Shown: positions 8,253 to 16,560 of the stretch, piece after piece
Layout: each line of letters begins with the position of its first letter
Numbering within the stretch: the first letter of the stretch is position 1
Origin: Rhizobiaceae bacterium
Lineage (GTDB): Bacteria > Pseudomonadota > Alphaproteobacteria > Rhizobiales > Rhizobiaceae
Direction of reading: 5' to 3'
NCBI GenBank assembly: GCA_030065115.1
Contig: JASJDO010000004.1
Coordinates: 1 to 48,167 of the forward strand
DNA: 48,167 nucleotides
The notes under the pieces: model-generated
Database searches by the model: none
What the model saw: only the letters and a program-made list of their open reading frames with translations
What the model was told of the DNA's origin: nothing
Translations under genes and position numbers: made by a program

Positions 8253-8900
8253 TTAATCGTCAGACAAACCATACCCTGCAATTTTGTCGATAACATCCTG
8301 AATTTGCTGATCGGTAAGCAGTGGTGGATCACCAAGTTGCAAACATCCATGATATTGCCGTGCTAAGGTCTCCAATTCCACTGCAAACCACATGGCTTGT
8401 TCGAGCGAAGCACCAATTGCGATTGAACCATGATGATCAAGCAAGCACGCTTTGCGATCCCTCAGTGCTTCGACAGCATAATCCGATAGTTTCTTTGAGC
8501 CATAAATGGCGTAAGGCGCAAGACGAATGTTTGGCCCTCCGAAAACGGCCAACATATAGTGGATTGCCGGTATCTCCATGCCCATAATTGCCAATGTCGT
8601 GCAATAGGTGGGATGAGCATGAACCACTGAATTGGCTTCAGGCCGTGCGTCCAGAATATCCTTGTGGAACCGCCACTCACTGGAAGGCTTGTGAGGCCCG
8701 TGCGGTTCGGCATTCGCATCCAGAAAGACAATATCTTCAGGGGAAAGTGACTCGTAAGGAATGCTGGTAGGTGTAATCAGCAACCCGTCTTCGTGACGAA
8801 CACTTATGTTTCCCGAAGTTCCCTGGTTCAAGCCTGACCGATTCATCTCAAGGCAGTGATCGATGATGGATTGGCGTTTGTTGCGTTCTGTTTGATCCAA
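8253..8900 (-). CDS. Class II aldolase/adducin-family sugar-phosphate aldolase
   Basis: A 215-residue protein of the L-fuculose-1-phosphate/ribulose-5-phosphate epimerase fold. Zinc-enzyme features are visible: the phosphate-binding loop GLNQGTSGNISVR, the catalytic acid in SSEWRFH, the zinc histidines in VVHAHPTYCT, and a further histidine in LLDHHGSIAIG. Members cleave ketose-1-phosphates to dihydroxyacetone phosphate and an aldehyde, or act on related substrates. Its length fits FucA. It lies between a sulfatase (27 bp gap) and the gntR gene. The FGGY kinase at the end of the opposite arm could supply its phosphorylated substrate. Which sugar or thio-sugar it acts on cannot be read from the sequence. 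Confidence 0.88.
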   Translation of the reverse strand: MDQTERNKRQSIIDHCLEMNRSGLNQGTSGNISVRHEDGLLITPTSIPYESLSPEDIVFLDANAEPHGPHKPSSEWRFHKDILDARPEANSVVHAHPTYCTTLAIMGMEIPAIHYMLAVFGGPNIRLAPYAIYGSKKLSDYAVEALRDRKACLLDHHGSIAIGASLEQAMWFAVELETLARQYHGCLQLGDPPLLTDQQIQDVIDKIAGYGLSDD

Positions 8901-8927
8901 CGTTTATCTCTTTTCAATAATACAGAT

Positions 8928-10433
8928 TCAATTAAGCCCGAGGCGATCAAGTTGTTCCGGTGGAGCTCCTTCTTCAGTAATCAAGTCAATAAGGAGTTTC
9001 AGCAACCGCTCTCGTTGTTCAGGTTCATCCTCCCAGAGATTGTTTTCCTGCTTGGGATCATCTTTTCGATTGAACAGGAAATTCTCATACGTTCTCGGAT
9101 CGATGGTAATCGGGGTTTTCCAAAGGGGTAAGCGAACGCTTGGATCGAAATACCCCTGATCAATAGGTGCCGGTGGAATTTTACCGACACGCCCATCAAC
9201 CGGATTATCTACTATCAAAGGTTGGTTGATCATGGTGGAGTATGAGAACAACGGCATGCCCTCGACCGGGGCTTTGAACAATGTCCATTCACCGTCCGAA
9301 ACACATACACCCTGCCCAAACGTGCCATAGGAAATGGCATCACGTAAGGTAGCCCCTTCGAAACTGGGAAGAATACTCTTTGAATGGCGATTTTCCGGTG
9401 GTGCATCAACTCCCGCAGCTTCTGCAATCGTGGCAAACAAATCCACGGTCTGCGTCAGCTCTTCACTTCGTTTCCCGCCTTCATAATTTGGATGCCAGAC
9501 AACCAGTGGGATGTTTGCGTGACTGTCATAATGAGGAAACTGTTTGCCAAACACTCCGCGTTGTCCAAGGTCATGGCCATGGTCAGTCGTAAATATTATC
9601 AGGGTTTCCTCAAGCAGGTTAAGCGACCTTATCTTGTCCAGAAAAATACCCAGCCACTTGTCCACCATCGTTGTCTTGCCTTTGTACTGTGCTTCCAGAA
9701 AAGCCAGCTCTTCAGGCGTAGTTTGAGCCATAAACGCATCAAGGTCATCGTAAATCTGGTATGGAGGCCAGATATTGTATTCATCTTTTGATCCGTTTTC
9801 CGTGTACATGGAGGCATAAGGTTCCGGGACATGAAAGGGTTCATGCACGTCAAAACTTTCGACCTGCAAAAAGAACGGGCCTTTCGAAGCGTTTTGCTCA
9901 AGCCAATCTGCAGCGCAGGAAAAAACCTTGGCTGGAAAGAAATCCTCCTCGGTTTCGAAATCCTCTACGTTTGCATAATATTGATGCATGTGTTCGTCCG
10001 CCCTAAACTCACACATCTTGTTTACCCAAGCGGGTTTAGGGCCCGGTCCGGGAACTTTCCAATTGTCGGTCTCATGACCTCGTATGAAGTTAAGAGACTT
10101 GAACCCCTGTATATAACCATTCGCCATCTCTTCCCAGTAATGGTAGTGATCCGTAACGATGCCGGTATTATAACCCGCAGCCCCAACTATTTTCGGAAGT
10201 CTGGGGTCAAAAATCTCCAGTGGCCCCCATGGTCGCCACATGAATTCTTTTCTTCCAGCGTAGATTTCCCGTCGTGCGGGCATGCAGGGCAAACTGGAAA
10301 TATAGTGATTTTCAAAGATGTGACCCTTCTTTGCGAACGCATCAATTGCGGGTGTTTTGCAGTCAGTTTCCGGATTGTAGATACTCAGGCAATCCTTGTT
10401 CAGACTGTCCACTAGTATGAGAATGATGTTCAT
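8928..10433 (-). CDS. Cytoplasmic type I sulfatase (formylglycine-dependent)
   Basis: A 501-residue alkaline-phosphatase-superfamily hydrolase. The N-terminus NIILILVDSLNKDCLSIYN supplies the first metal aspartate. Cys50 lies in PCMPARRE, the CxPxR motif that matures to formylglycine. Later metal and phosphate-site residues are visible in VESFDVHEPFH and IIFTTDHGHDLGQRGVFGKQ. The ATG at 10433 places the conserved NIILILVDS at the N-terminus with AGGAAAG upstream; an in-frame start at 10487 would add 18 unconserved residues. No signal peptide is present with either start, so it should act in the cytoplasm on an imported sulfate ester. Phosphonate or phosphate-ester hydrolysis is an alternative in this superfamily. 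It is the first gene of the minus-strand arm. Confidence 0.88.
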   Translation of the reverse strand: MNIILILVDSLNKDCLSIYNPETDCKTPAIDAFAKKGHIFENHYISSLPCMPARREIYAGRKEFMWRPWGPLEIFDPRLPKIVGAAGYNTGIVTDHYHYWEEMANGYIQGFKSLNFIRGHETDNWKVPGPGPKPAWVNKMCEFRADEHMHQYYANVEDFETEEDFFPAKVFSCAADWLEQNASKGPFFLQVESFDVHEPFHVPEPYASMYTENGSKDEYNIWPPYQIYDDLDAFMAQTTPEELAFLEAQYKGKTTMVDKWLGIFLDKIRSLNLLEETLIIFTTDHGHDLGQRGVFGKQFPHYDSHANIPLVVWHPNYEGGKRSEELTQTVDLFATIAEAAGVDAPPENRHSKSILPSFEGATLRDAISYGTFGQGVCVSDGEWTLFKAPVEGMPLFSYSTMINQPLIVDNPVDGRVGKIPPAPIDQGYFDPSVRLPLWKTPITIDPRTYENFLFNRKDDPKQENNLWEDEPEQRERLLKLLIDLITEEGAPPEQLDRLGLN

Positions 10434-10492
10434 CAATGGTTCTTTCCTGAAAATTTGCACGCTGGGACAGCTCTCAATATCGATCACTTTAT

Positions 10493-10508
10493 TCTAGTAC
10501 TTACTAGA
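10493..10508. promoter_or_regulatory. Operator-like palindrome TCTAGTA-CT-TACTAGA
   Basis: A perfect inverted repeat with 7-bp arms and a 2-bp centre, in the 148-bp region between the divergent sulfatase and ABC-transporter operons. On the minus strand it begins just after a TTGTCA, and it ends with a TAGAAT, so it would overlap a leftward promoter. A GntR-family regulator is encoded in the leftward operon, and symmetric sites of this size in shared promoters are typical for such regulators. The assignment is inferred from position and symmetry. Confidence 0.55.
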
Positions 10509-10510
10509 TT

Positions 10511-10523
10511 GACAAGTCTTGTC
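10511..10523. promoter_or_regulatory. Second palindrome GACAAG-T-CTTGTC overlapping a TTGACA box
   Basis: A perfect inverted repeat with 6-bp arms and a single central base, 2 bp to the right of the 10493-10508 palindrome. It overlaps TTGACA at 10509-10514, a good plus-strand -35 box for the ABC-transporter operon; a weak TAGTCT follows after 17 bp. Two different palindromes side by side could mean two regulators, or one core promoter site plus one operator. Confidence 0.45.
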
Positions 10524-10581
10524 TTCGAACTTAGTCTCGAAATCTCTGATTGATAAAGATCAGCTAAGGGAGGAGATGATC

Positions 10582-11607
10582 ATGGGTAAAAAGGGAATCG
10601 ATAAAAGAACCTTTCTAAAAGGGTCTGCTGCCAGTGCAGCAGCTCTTGCAGCGCCTAATTTCTTTATTGGAAAGGCGCATGCCGCGAATGAAAAACTGAA
10701 GGTGGGAATTATTCCTGCTTATTCTTTCGGACTTTATTGGCTGATTCAGGACCAGGGATTTGCGCCAGGTGTTGACATGGAATTCAGCGTGTTCCCATCC
10801 GGACCTCCTGCGATTGAGGCAATGGTTGGGGGTTCCGTTGATGCAATAACTGTCGGGTCAGTCCCGCCACTTGCAGCCATGTTCAGGAAGGTTGCTGACT
10901 TCAGGGAAATTTCCATCTGTGGGGATGCCTCTGGCTTGTTCACAATCATTGGCCAACCTGGCATGAACTCTCTTGCAGATATGGAAGGCAAGAAAATTGC
11001 TGTCACATCCGGCTCAAATTTCGACTTCTTCCTTGATGTGGCGCTAGAGGTAAACGGCTTGAAGGACATGCCGCTTACACGCGTGAACATGGAGCCCATT
11101 GATGGTCAGGCAGCTCTTATAGCTGGTGCTGTTGATGCAACGGTACCCTTGGCAACCTCCAAGAAGCTAATTTTTGATGCGAAGCCAGACGCAAGTCTGA
11201 TCGTGGATGGAGCAAAAATGCCTTTGGATGCACGGCCAAGCATTATGGATGTGTTTATGACAACGCAACCGGTTCTTGATGCGAAAGAGGAAGCCTTGAA
11301 GCAAGTGGTTGCGGCTTTTCATGATGAAGCTGTCGGCATGCTGCGCAGCGACAATAAAGCAGTCATCGACCGCATGGTTGTATGGCAGGAAGGATTGGGC
11401 CGTGCCGGAGTAACACCTGCCGATGTTGATCCATTGCTGAACGGATATTTTTATTTCGACACCCAGGAAATCAAGGATGTATACGCCAAGGGAATATTGA
11501 CAAAGGCACTTCGTGTGCAATCAGAGTTCCTGGTCGCCAATGAACGAATTGGTGGAATGCCTGACCTTGACGCATTGGTTTCTGATCAAATTGTGAAACA
11601 ACTCTAA
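10582..11607 (+). CDS. ABC transporter substrate-binding protein, NMT1/TauA-like
   Basis: A 341-residue periplasmic binding protein. The N-terminus has a basic KRTFLK motif followed by an Ala-rich hydrophobic stretch and an AHA cleavage site, so it resembles a Tat signal with KR instead of RR. The mature part begins NEKLKVGIIPAYSFGLYWLIQDQG and contains VGGSVDAITVGSVPPL and DMEGKKIAVTSGSNFDFF, typical of the sulfonate/nitrate/thiamine-precursor binding family. The ATG at 10582 has AAGGGAGGAG ending 6 bp upstream; the ATG at 10576 abuts that motif and is less likely. It is the first gene of the plus-strand operon and delivers the substrate to the permease and ATPase that follow. Confidence 0.9.
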   Translation: MGKKGIDKRTFLKGSAASAAALAAPNFFIGKAHAANEKLKVGIIPAYSFGLYWLIQDQGFAPGVDMEFSVFPSGPPAIEAMVGGSVDAITVGSVPPLAAMFRKVADFREISICGDASGLFTIIGQPGMNSLADMEGKKIAVTSGSNFDFFLDVALEVNGLKDMPLTRVNMEPIDGQAALIAGAVDATVPLATSKKLIFDAKPDASLIVDGAKMPLDARPSIMDVFMTTQPVLDAKEEALKQVVAAFHDEAVGMLRSDNKAVIDRMVVWQEGLGRAGVTPADVDPLLNGYFYFDTQEIKDVYAKGILTKALRVQSEFLVANERIGGMPDLDALVSDQIVKQL

Positions 11608-11625
11608 ATCTGCAAAGGTTCATGA

Positions 11626-12402
11626 ATGAACTCGAAGTTGTTTCAAAATTGGGGACGCCTTGTTCTGGGCGTCCTTTCTATTGCTGTAGTTCTCTTGAGC
11701 TACACATTAGTAACAATTCAACCTGACAATAACCCGGCGCTCCTTCCTCCCATTCCTGACATCATTGGGGCGTTCTTTACAAACATTACCCGCGGCGCTC
11801 TTTTTGACGCGCTTGGAGCGAGCCTGTATCGCATTTCAATGGGGTTCTTGATTGGTACGAGTTGCGCACTAATCCTTGGTTTTTTGATTGGCTGGTACAA
11901 AACGATCGAATACATATTTGACCCGTTGATTGAAGCTGTACGTCCAATTCCGCCGCTCGCCTATATTCCGATTGTGATTATCTGGTTTGGCATCGAAGAG
12001 TTTAGCAGGGTTTTATTGATCTCCATCGCCTGTTTCATGGTTTGTGTCGTAAACGTTATTGCCGGCATGAAGAATGTTCCGAAAGTTTACGTGGATGCAG
12101 CTTCAACAATGGGAGCAACCCGATTTCAGATATTTCGAACTGTGGCCATTCCCGCTGCGACGCCATTCATTTTTACCGGCTTGCGCGTTGCGTTGGCCGC
12201 AGCCTGGACAACACTGGTCGCTGCGGAATTGATAGCTGCTCCCAACGGGCTTGGATTCTTGCTTCAGGAAGGACGCAGATATTTTCTGACTGATCAGGTG
12301 ATGATGATTATTGTGATTATCGGCGCATGCGCATTCACAATGGACCGTATATTCCGGATCGTACAAGCGCGATTGACTCGCTGGTCGGAGGCTCGCGAAT
12401 AA
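11626..12402 (+). CDS. ABC transporter permease, SsuC/TauC-like
   Basis: A 258-residue inner-membrane protein with about six hydrophobic segments. The EAA-loop region reads YVDAASTMGATRFQIFRTVAIPAATPFIFTG, with the conserved Gly of the EAA motif. PLIEAVRPIPPLAYIPIVIIWFG matches the conserved segment of sulfonate, nitrate and taurine permeases. The ATG at 11626 has AAAGG 7 bp upstream and lies 18 bp after the binding-protein stop. The ATPase gene starts directly after its stop codon, so the three genes form one importer. Confidence 0.9.
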   Translation: MNSKLFQNWGRLVLGVLSIAVVLLSYTLVTIQPDNNPALLPPIPDIIGAFFTNITRGALFDALGASLYRISMGFLIGTSCALILGFLIGWYKTIEYIFDPLIEAVRPIPPLAYIPIVIIWFGIEEFSRVLLISIACFMVCVVNVIAGMKNVPKVYVDAASTMGATRFQIFRTVAIPAATPFIFTGLRVALAAAWTTLVAAELIAAPNGLGFLLQEGRRYFLTDQVMMIIVIIGACAFTMDRIFRIVQARLTRWSEARE

Positions 12403-13158
12403 ATGTCCAAAATTGTTGTAGAAAAATTGTCCCATACATTTGGGAAAGGCACTGACGATGCCTTGACTGTCCTTGATGATATTAACCTGAGCTTTGAGTC
12501 AGGTAGTTTCAACGTGATTGTCGGTACTTCCGGTTGTGGCAAATCTACGCTTCTCAAAATGATGGCAGGTCTTTACCAGCCAAGTGATGGCAAAATCACC
12601 CTGGACGGTGAAACAATCGAGGGGACCGGACGCAAACGCGGTATGGTTTTTCAACAGGATGCTGTTTTCCCCTGGATGACGGTCGCAAGGAACATTTCTT
12701 ATGGCCCCAGGCTAAGAGGCGCATCGAAGAAAGAATGCGCAGAGGTTGAGCGCAAGTGGATTGAACTGGTCGGGTTAACCGGATTTGAAAACCGCTGGCC
12801 GCGAGAACTATCTGGTGGAATGCGTAAACGTGTTGATATCGGCCGCGTTTACGCTAACGACCCAGACGTTCTTTTAATGGATGAACCTTTTGGTGCTCTT
12901 GATGCACAAACCAAGGAACGCATGCAGACAGAATTGCAGGAACTTTGGCAAGTAACCGGAAAAACGGTCATTTTTGTAACGCACGATCTTGAGGAAGCAA
13001 TCTTCCTGGCTGACCGTGTTGTTGTGCTGTCTGCAAGGCCTGGCCGAGTCAGTCATATCGAAGACATAAGGCTGGACCGTCCCCGCACAAATGAAATACG
13101 ATTGTCTGAGGACCTTTTGGCAATTAAGCGGCGTTTATGGGATTTGCTGGAGCATTAG
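12403..13158 (+). CDS. ABC transporter ATP-binding protein, SsuB/TauB-like
   Basis: A 251-residue ATPase. Walker A is GTSGCGKST, the Q-loop is in QQDAVFPWMTVARN, the signature is LSGGMRKRVDIGRV, Walker B is VLLMDEPFGALD and the H-loop is VTHDLEEA. The signature has KR where QR is usual, a tolerated change. It starts at the base after the permease stop (TAA then ATG), so the two are translationally coupled. The molybdoenzyme gene starts 2 bp after its end, which ties transport directly to the downstream enzymes. Confidence 0.92.
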   Translation: MSKIVVEKLSHTFGKGTDDALTVLDDINLSFESGSFNVIVGTSGCGKSTLLKMMAGLYQPSDGKITLDGETIEGTGRKRGMVFQQDAVFPWMTVARNISYGPRLRGASKKECAEVERKWIELVGLTGFENRWPRELSGGMRKRVDIGRVYANDPDVLLMDEPFGALDAQTKERMQTELQELWQVTGKTVIFVTHDLEEAIFLADRVVVLSARPGRVSHIEDIRLDRPRTNEIRLSEDLLAIKRRLWDLLEH

Positions 13159-13160
13159 GC

Positions 13161-15485
13161 ATGGGTAACAGACCAGCAGATTTTCCACTGACCAGCAATC
13201 ACTGGGGCACCTATGGCGTTGAAGCCAAAGACGGGAAACTTGTTGCCCTGCATGATTTCTCTGAAGACCCCTCACCGTCTCCCATTGGTCATGGAATTGT
13301 TGATGTGATCGAAGGGCCAACACGCATTGCTGAACCCATGGTTCGCAAAGGATGGCTTGAAAACGGTCCCGGCTCAACATCGAAACGCGGAAACGATGCC
13401 TTTGTGCGGATTGGATGGGATGAGGCTGAGCGGCTGGTTGCCGAAGAACTGAAACGCGTTATCGGCGAGTTTGGAAACGAGGCGATCTACGCAGGTTCAT
13501 ATGGTTGGGCAAGTGCAGGAAGGTTCCACCATGCCCAAAGTCAGATTCATCGATTTTTGAACTGTATTGGCGGATACACCCGTTCCAGGGATACATACTC
13601 ATTTGCAGCAGCAGAAGTTTTGATGCCGCACGTGTTGGGCGGGTGTCGCGAATTCATGTATCCCGGCAACAGCTGGCAATCGATCATTGAGAATACCGAC
13701 TTGATCGTTGCTTTCGGCGGCATTCCGGTGAAGAACGGACAAATTGCCCAGGGAGGCTGTGGGCGCCACCGGCAGCCCGATGCGATTAGGGAAGCAGCCA
13801 AAGCGGGTGTTAACTTTGTAAATATATCCCCGCTTCAAAGTGACATGATGCCTGAAACTAATTCCGAATGGTGGACGCCAAGGCCAAGTACCGATGCTGC
13901 ACTGCTCCTGGCTCTTGCACATACCATGATGGTGGAGGGCCTGCATGATCAGGATTTTCTCAATCGGTATACAGTTGGATTTGAAACATTCTCAAAATAT
14001 CTCGATGGTAGCAAGGATGGCGTTGTAAAATCCGCAGACTGGGCTGCAGAAATTTGTGCGGTTTCTGCAGAAAAGATTCGGGACCTCGCGAGAAGAATGG
14101 CTGCAGGCCGAACCATGCTGTCCGTTAGCTGGTCGCTTACCCGACAAGATCATGGGGAACAGCCTTTCTGGGCGGCCATCGCTTTAGCATCCATGATCGG
14201 TCAAATTGGATTGCCCGGTGGTGGAATTTCATTTGGTCTCAGTGCGGTGAATTCTGTTGGCAACGAGTTTACTGTCGTGCCCGGAGCCGCCCTACCTCAG
14301 GGCACAAATCCAGTTGAGAGCTTCATTCCAGTCGCCCGCATATCAGACCTGTTGCTCAATCCTGGAGCCGAGTTTGATTATAATGGAAAGCGCGAAACTT
14401 ATCCGGATATCAAACTCGTTTGGTGGGCCGGAGGTAATCCTTTCCATCACCATCAGGATTTGAACAGAATGCGGCGGGCATGGCAAAAACCGGATACCGT
14501 CATTTCAAATGAATGGTGCTGGAACGCACTTGCAAGACACTCAGACATTGTTCTGCCGTGCACTGTTCCAGTCGAACGCCATGACATCGCCCTGACCCCG
14601 CGAGACGGTTTTGTGGTCTTCATGGAGCGCGGAGTGGAGCCGGCCGGAGAAGCCCGCGATGACTACGAAATATTCAGCGGCATTGCACGCCGACTTGGTG
14701 TGGAAGATGCCTTCACAGAAGGCAGGAATGTCGAAGAATGGGTGCAGCATCTTTATGAACGTTCAATACAAAAAGCCGCTTCCAAAAAAATATCGCTACC
14801 AACTTATCCTGAGTTGCGGGCGATGAAGTGGTTTGAGCTTGAAAAACCTCCCGTTCCAGCTGTGACATTCCGTGAATTTCGCGCAGACCCGGACTTAAAT
14901 CCTCTCAACACGCCAAGCGGAAAAATTGAAATCAGATCTGATACCATCGCAAGCTTTGAGTATGAAGACTGCCCCGCTCATCCAACTTGGTTTGAACCAC
15001 TTGAATGGCTGGGCAATTCCGACAGATTTCCATTGCACATGATTTCGAACCAACCTTCGAACAAGCTTCATTCGCAATTGGATCATGGATCGGTTAGTCG
15101 GCGTGGCAAAAAAAACAAGCGCGAGCCTGTTCATATCAATCCTGAAGATGCCCGAAGCAGGAATATAAACGAAGGGGATGTCGTTCGCGTTTTCAACGAT
15201 CGCGGAGCTTGTTATTGCGGCGCAGTTTTGGATGATGCGGTCATGCAGAGTGTTGTCTGTGTAAGCACGGGTGCTTGGCTCGATCTTGAGAGCCAAGATG
15301 ATGTGGCGACCTGCAAACATGGCAATCCTAACATGCTTACGCCCGACAAGGGCACCTCCCGCCTCGCCCAGGGTCCTATTGCTCATTCATGCCTTGTAGA
15401 GATTGAGCTGGCTGAAAATGCTCCACCAGTCGCAGCCTTTGAGCCACCAGAAATCATCGACAAAATTGGATCGGAAAACGCATGA
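13161..15485 (+). CDS. Cytoplasmic molybdopterin oxidoreductase, DMSO/TMAO/biotin-sulfoxide reductase type
   Basis: A 774-residue bis-MGD enzyme. GSYGWASAGRFHHAQSQ and FLNCIGGYTRSRDTYSFAA match the active-site region of DMSO reductase, TorA and BisC; Ser147 in DTYS is the expected molybdenum ligand. The C-terminal cofactor-binding part is seen in HMISNQPSNKLHSQLDHG and INPEDARSRNINEGDVVRVFNDRG. There is no N-terminal 4Fe-4S cysteine set and no Tat signal, which points to a cytoplasmic S- or N-oxide reductase like BisC. BisC reduces biotin and methionine sulfoxides. Starts 8 codons further upstream would overlap the ATPase gene; the ATG at 13161 fits the spacing. It could also run in the oxidative direction. 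Confidence 0.9.
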   Translation: MGNRPADFPLTSNHWGTYGVEAKDGKLVALHDFSEDPSPSPIGHGIVDVIEGPTRIAEPMVRKGWLENGPGSTSKRGNDAFVRIGWDEAERLVAEELKRVIGEFGNEAIYAGSYGWASAGRFHHAQSQIHRFLNCIGGYTRSRDTYSFAAAEVLMPHVLGGCREFMYPGNSWQSIIENTDLIVAFGGIPVKNGQIAQGGCGRHRQPDAIREAAKAGVNFVNISPLQSDMMPETNSEWWTPRPSTDAALLLALAHTMMVEGLHDQDFLNRYTVGFETFSKYLDGSKDGVVKSADWAAEICAVSAEKIRDLARRMAAGRTMLSVSWSLTRQDHGEQPFWAAIALASMIGQIGLPGGGISFGLSAVNSVGNEFTVVPGAALPQGTNPVESFIPVARISDLLLNPGAEFDYNGKRETYPDIKLVWWAGGNPFHHHQDLNRMRRAWQKPDTVISNEWCWNALARHSDIVLPCTVPVERHDIALTPRDGFVVFMERGVEPAGEARDDYEIFSGIARRLGVEDAFTEGRNVEEWVQHLYERSIQKAASKKISLPTYPELRAMKWFELEKPPVPAVTFREFRADPDLNPLNTPSGKIEIRSDTIASFEYEDCPAHPTWFEPLEWLGNSDRFPLHMISNQPSNKLHSQLDHGSVSRRGKKNKREPVHINPEDARSRNINEGDVVRVFNDRGACYCGAVLDDAVMQSVVCVSTGAWLDLESQDDVATCKHGNPNMLTPDKGTSRLAQGPIAHSCLVEIELAENAPPVAAFEPPEIIDKIGSENA

Positions 15486-16522
15486 CAAAAGTCTGCATTA
15501 TTGGCGATCACTTTATGCTTTCAGACATTTTTGAGGAAAAACTCTTTGATGTAATCGACAGGGAAGAACTAACCATAGAAAAGCACATGTTCAATTGGCC
15601 GGATGAGCCACTAGTACATGGCTATACAACTCCCGGCATGGATGGACTGAAGGAATATTTTGGGACTTCAGATGATGTTGTTGAGCGTGTAGGTGACGCT
15701 GATATTCTGATTACACACTTGGCCCCCATGTCGTCAGATATGTTGGCGAAACTCCCGAACCTCAAAATGATTGCCGATTCGAGAGGTGGCCCGGTCAATA
15801 TTGATCTCGAAGCATGTAGGGAAAGAAATGTTCTTGTGGTGAACACCCCTGGACGCAATGCATCAGCAGTCGCAGAATTCACTATCGGCGCCATATTGGT
15901 CGAAACGCGAAAGATAAGGGCGAGCGAGGAAGCATTGCGAAAAGGAGACTGGAATAATGTTTACTATCGCGCCGACAGCACTGGGCGCGAGCTTTGCGAA
16001 ATGACTATCGGCATTGTTGGATATGGCGCAATTGGACGACTTACAGTCGGCTTGTTGAAAGTATTTGGATGTCAAATCCTTGTCTATGATCCTTATGCTA
16101 CGCTGTCAGATGAAGACCAGAAAAGTGATGTGGAAATGGTTTCACTGGAAGAACTGCTCAAACGATCTGATGTTGTCTCGCTGCACCCCAAAGTTACGCC
16201 TGAAACTGTTGGCATGATGAACGCCGATACATTTGCCCAAATGAAACAGGGGGCGGTGCTTGTAAATACAACACGCGGTTCGTTGTGTGATGATGATGCG
16301 CTTGTGGAAGCTCTGACAAATGGTCCCCTGGGTAGTGCAATGATTGATACCTTTACGACCGAGCCTGTGCCGATGGACCACCCGTTGCTGTCATTGCCAA
16401 ATGTTACGTTGACTCCTCATGTTGCGGGAGCATCAGTTAGAACTGTAGCCTATGCCGCAGAACAAATCGCCGAGGAAGTGCGGCGCTTCCTGAATGGAGA
16501 ACCAGCGGTTAATCCGCAATAA
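15482..16522 (+). CDS. D-isomer-specific 2-hydroxyacid dehydrogenase family protein
   Basis: A 346-residue NAD-dependent enzyme. The dinucleotide fold is at about residues 177-205 (IGIVGYGAIGRLTVGLL). Catalytic residues are Arg in LVNTTRGSLCDDDAL, Glu in TFTTEPVPMDHPL and His in VTLTPHVAGAS. The family oxidises D-2-hydroxyacids or reduces 2-ketoacids; members include phosphoglycerate, glycerate and erythronate-4-phosphate dehydrogenases. Its start overlaps the molybdoenzyme stop by 4 bp (ATGA). In this operon it may process an acid or aldehyde-derived fragment of the imported compound, but the substrate is not predictable. Confidence 0.88.
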   Translation: MTKVCIIGDHFMLSDIFEEKLFDVIDREELTIEKHMFNWPDEPLVHGYTTPGMDGLKEYFGTSDDVVERVGDADILITHLAPMSSDMLAKLPNLKMIADSRGGPVNIDLEACRERNVLVVNTPGRNASAVAEFTIGAILVETRKIRASEEALRKGDWNNVYYRADSTGRELCEMTIGIVGYGAIGRLTVGLLKVFGCQILVYDPYATLSDEDQKSDVEMVSLEELLKRSDVVSLHPKVTPETVGMMNADTFAQMKQGAVLVNTTRGSLCDDDALVEALTNGPLGSAMIDTFTTEPVPMDHPLLSLPNVTLTPHVAGASVRTVAYAAEQIAEEVRRFLNGEPAVNPQ

Positions 16523-16528
16523 TATCAG

Positions 16529-16540
16529 TTTTGCGCAAAA
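16529..16540. promoter_or_regulatory. 12-bp palindrome TTTTGCGCAAAA upstream of the methanethiol oxidase gene
   Basis: A perfect self-complementary sequence in the 38-bp gap between the hydroxyacid dehydrogenase and methanethiol oxidase genes, followed by a very strong ribosome binding site, AGGAGGAGA. This is the widest gap between the molybdoenzyme and ferredoxin genes, the others being 4-bp overlaps. It may be an internal control or RNA-processing point. No consensus was recognised. Confidence 0.3.
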
Positions 16541-16560
16541 GAGTTTTACAGGAGGAGACA

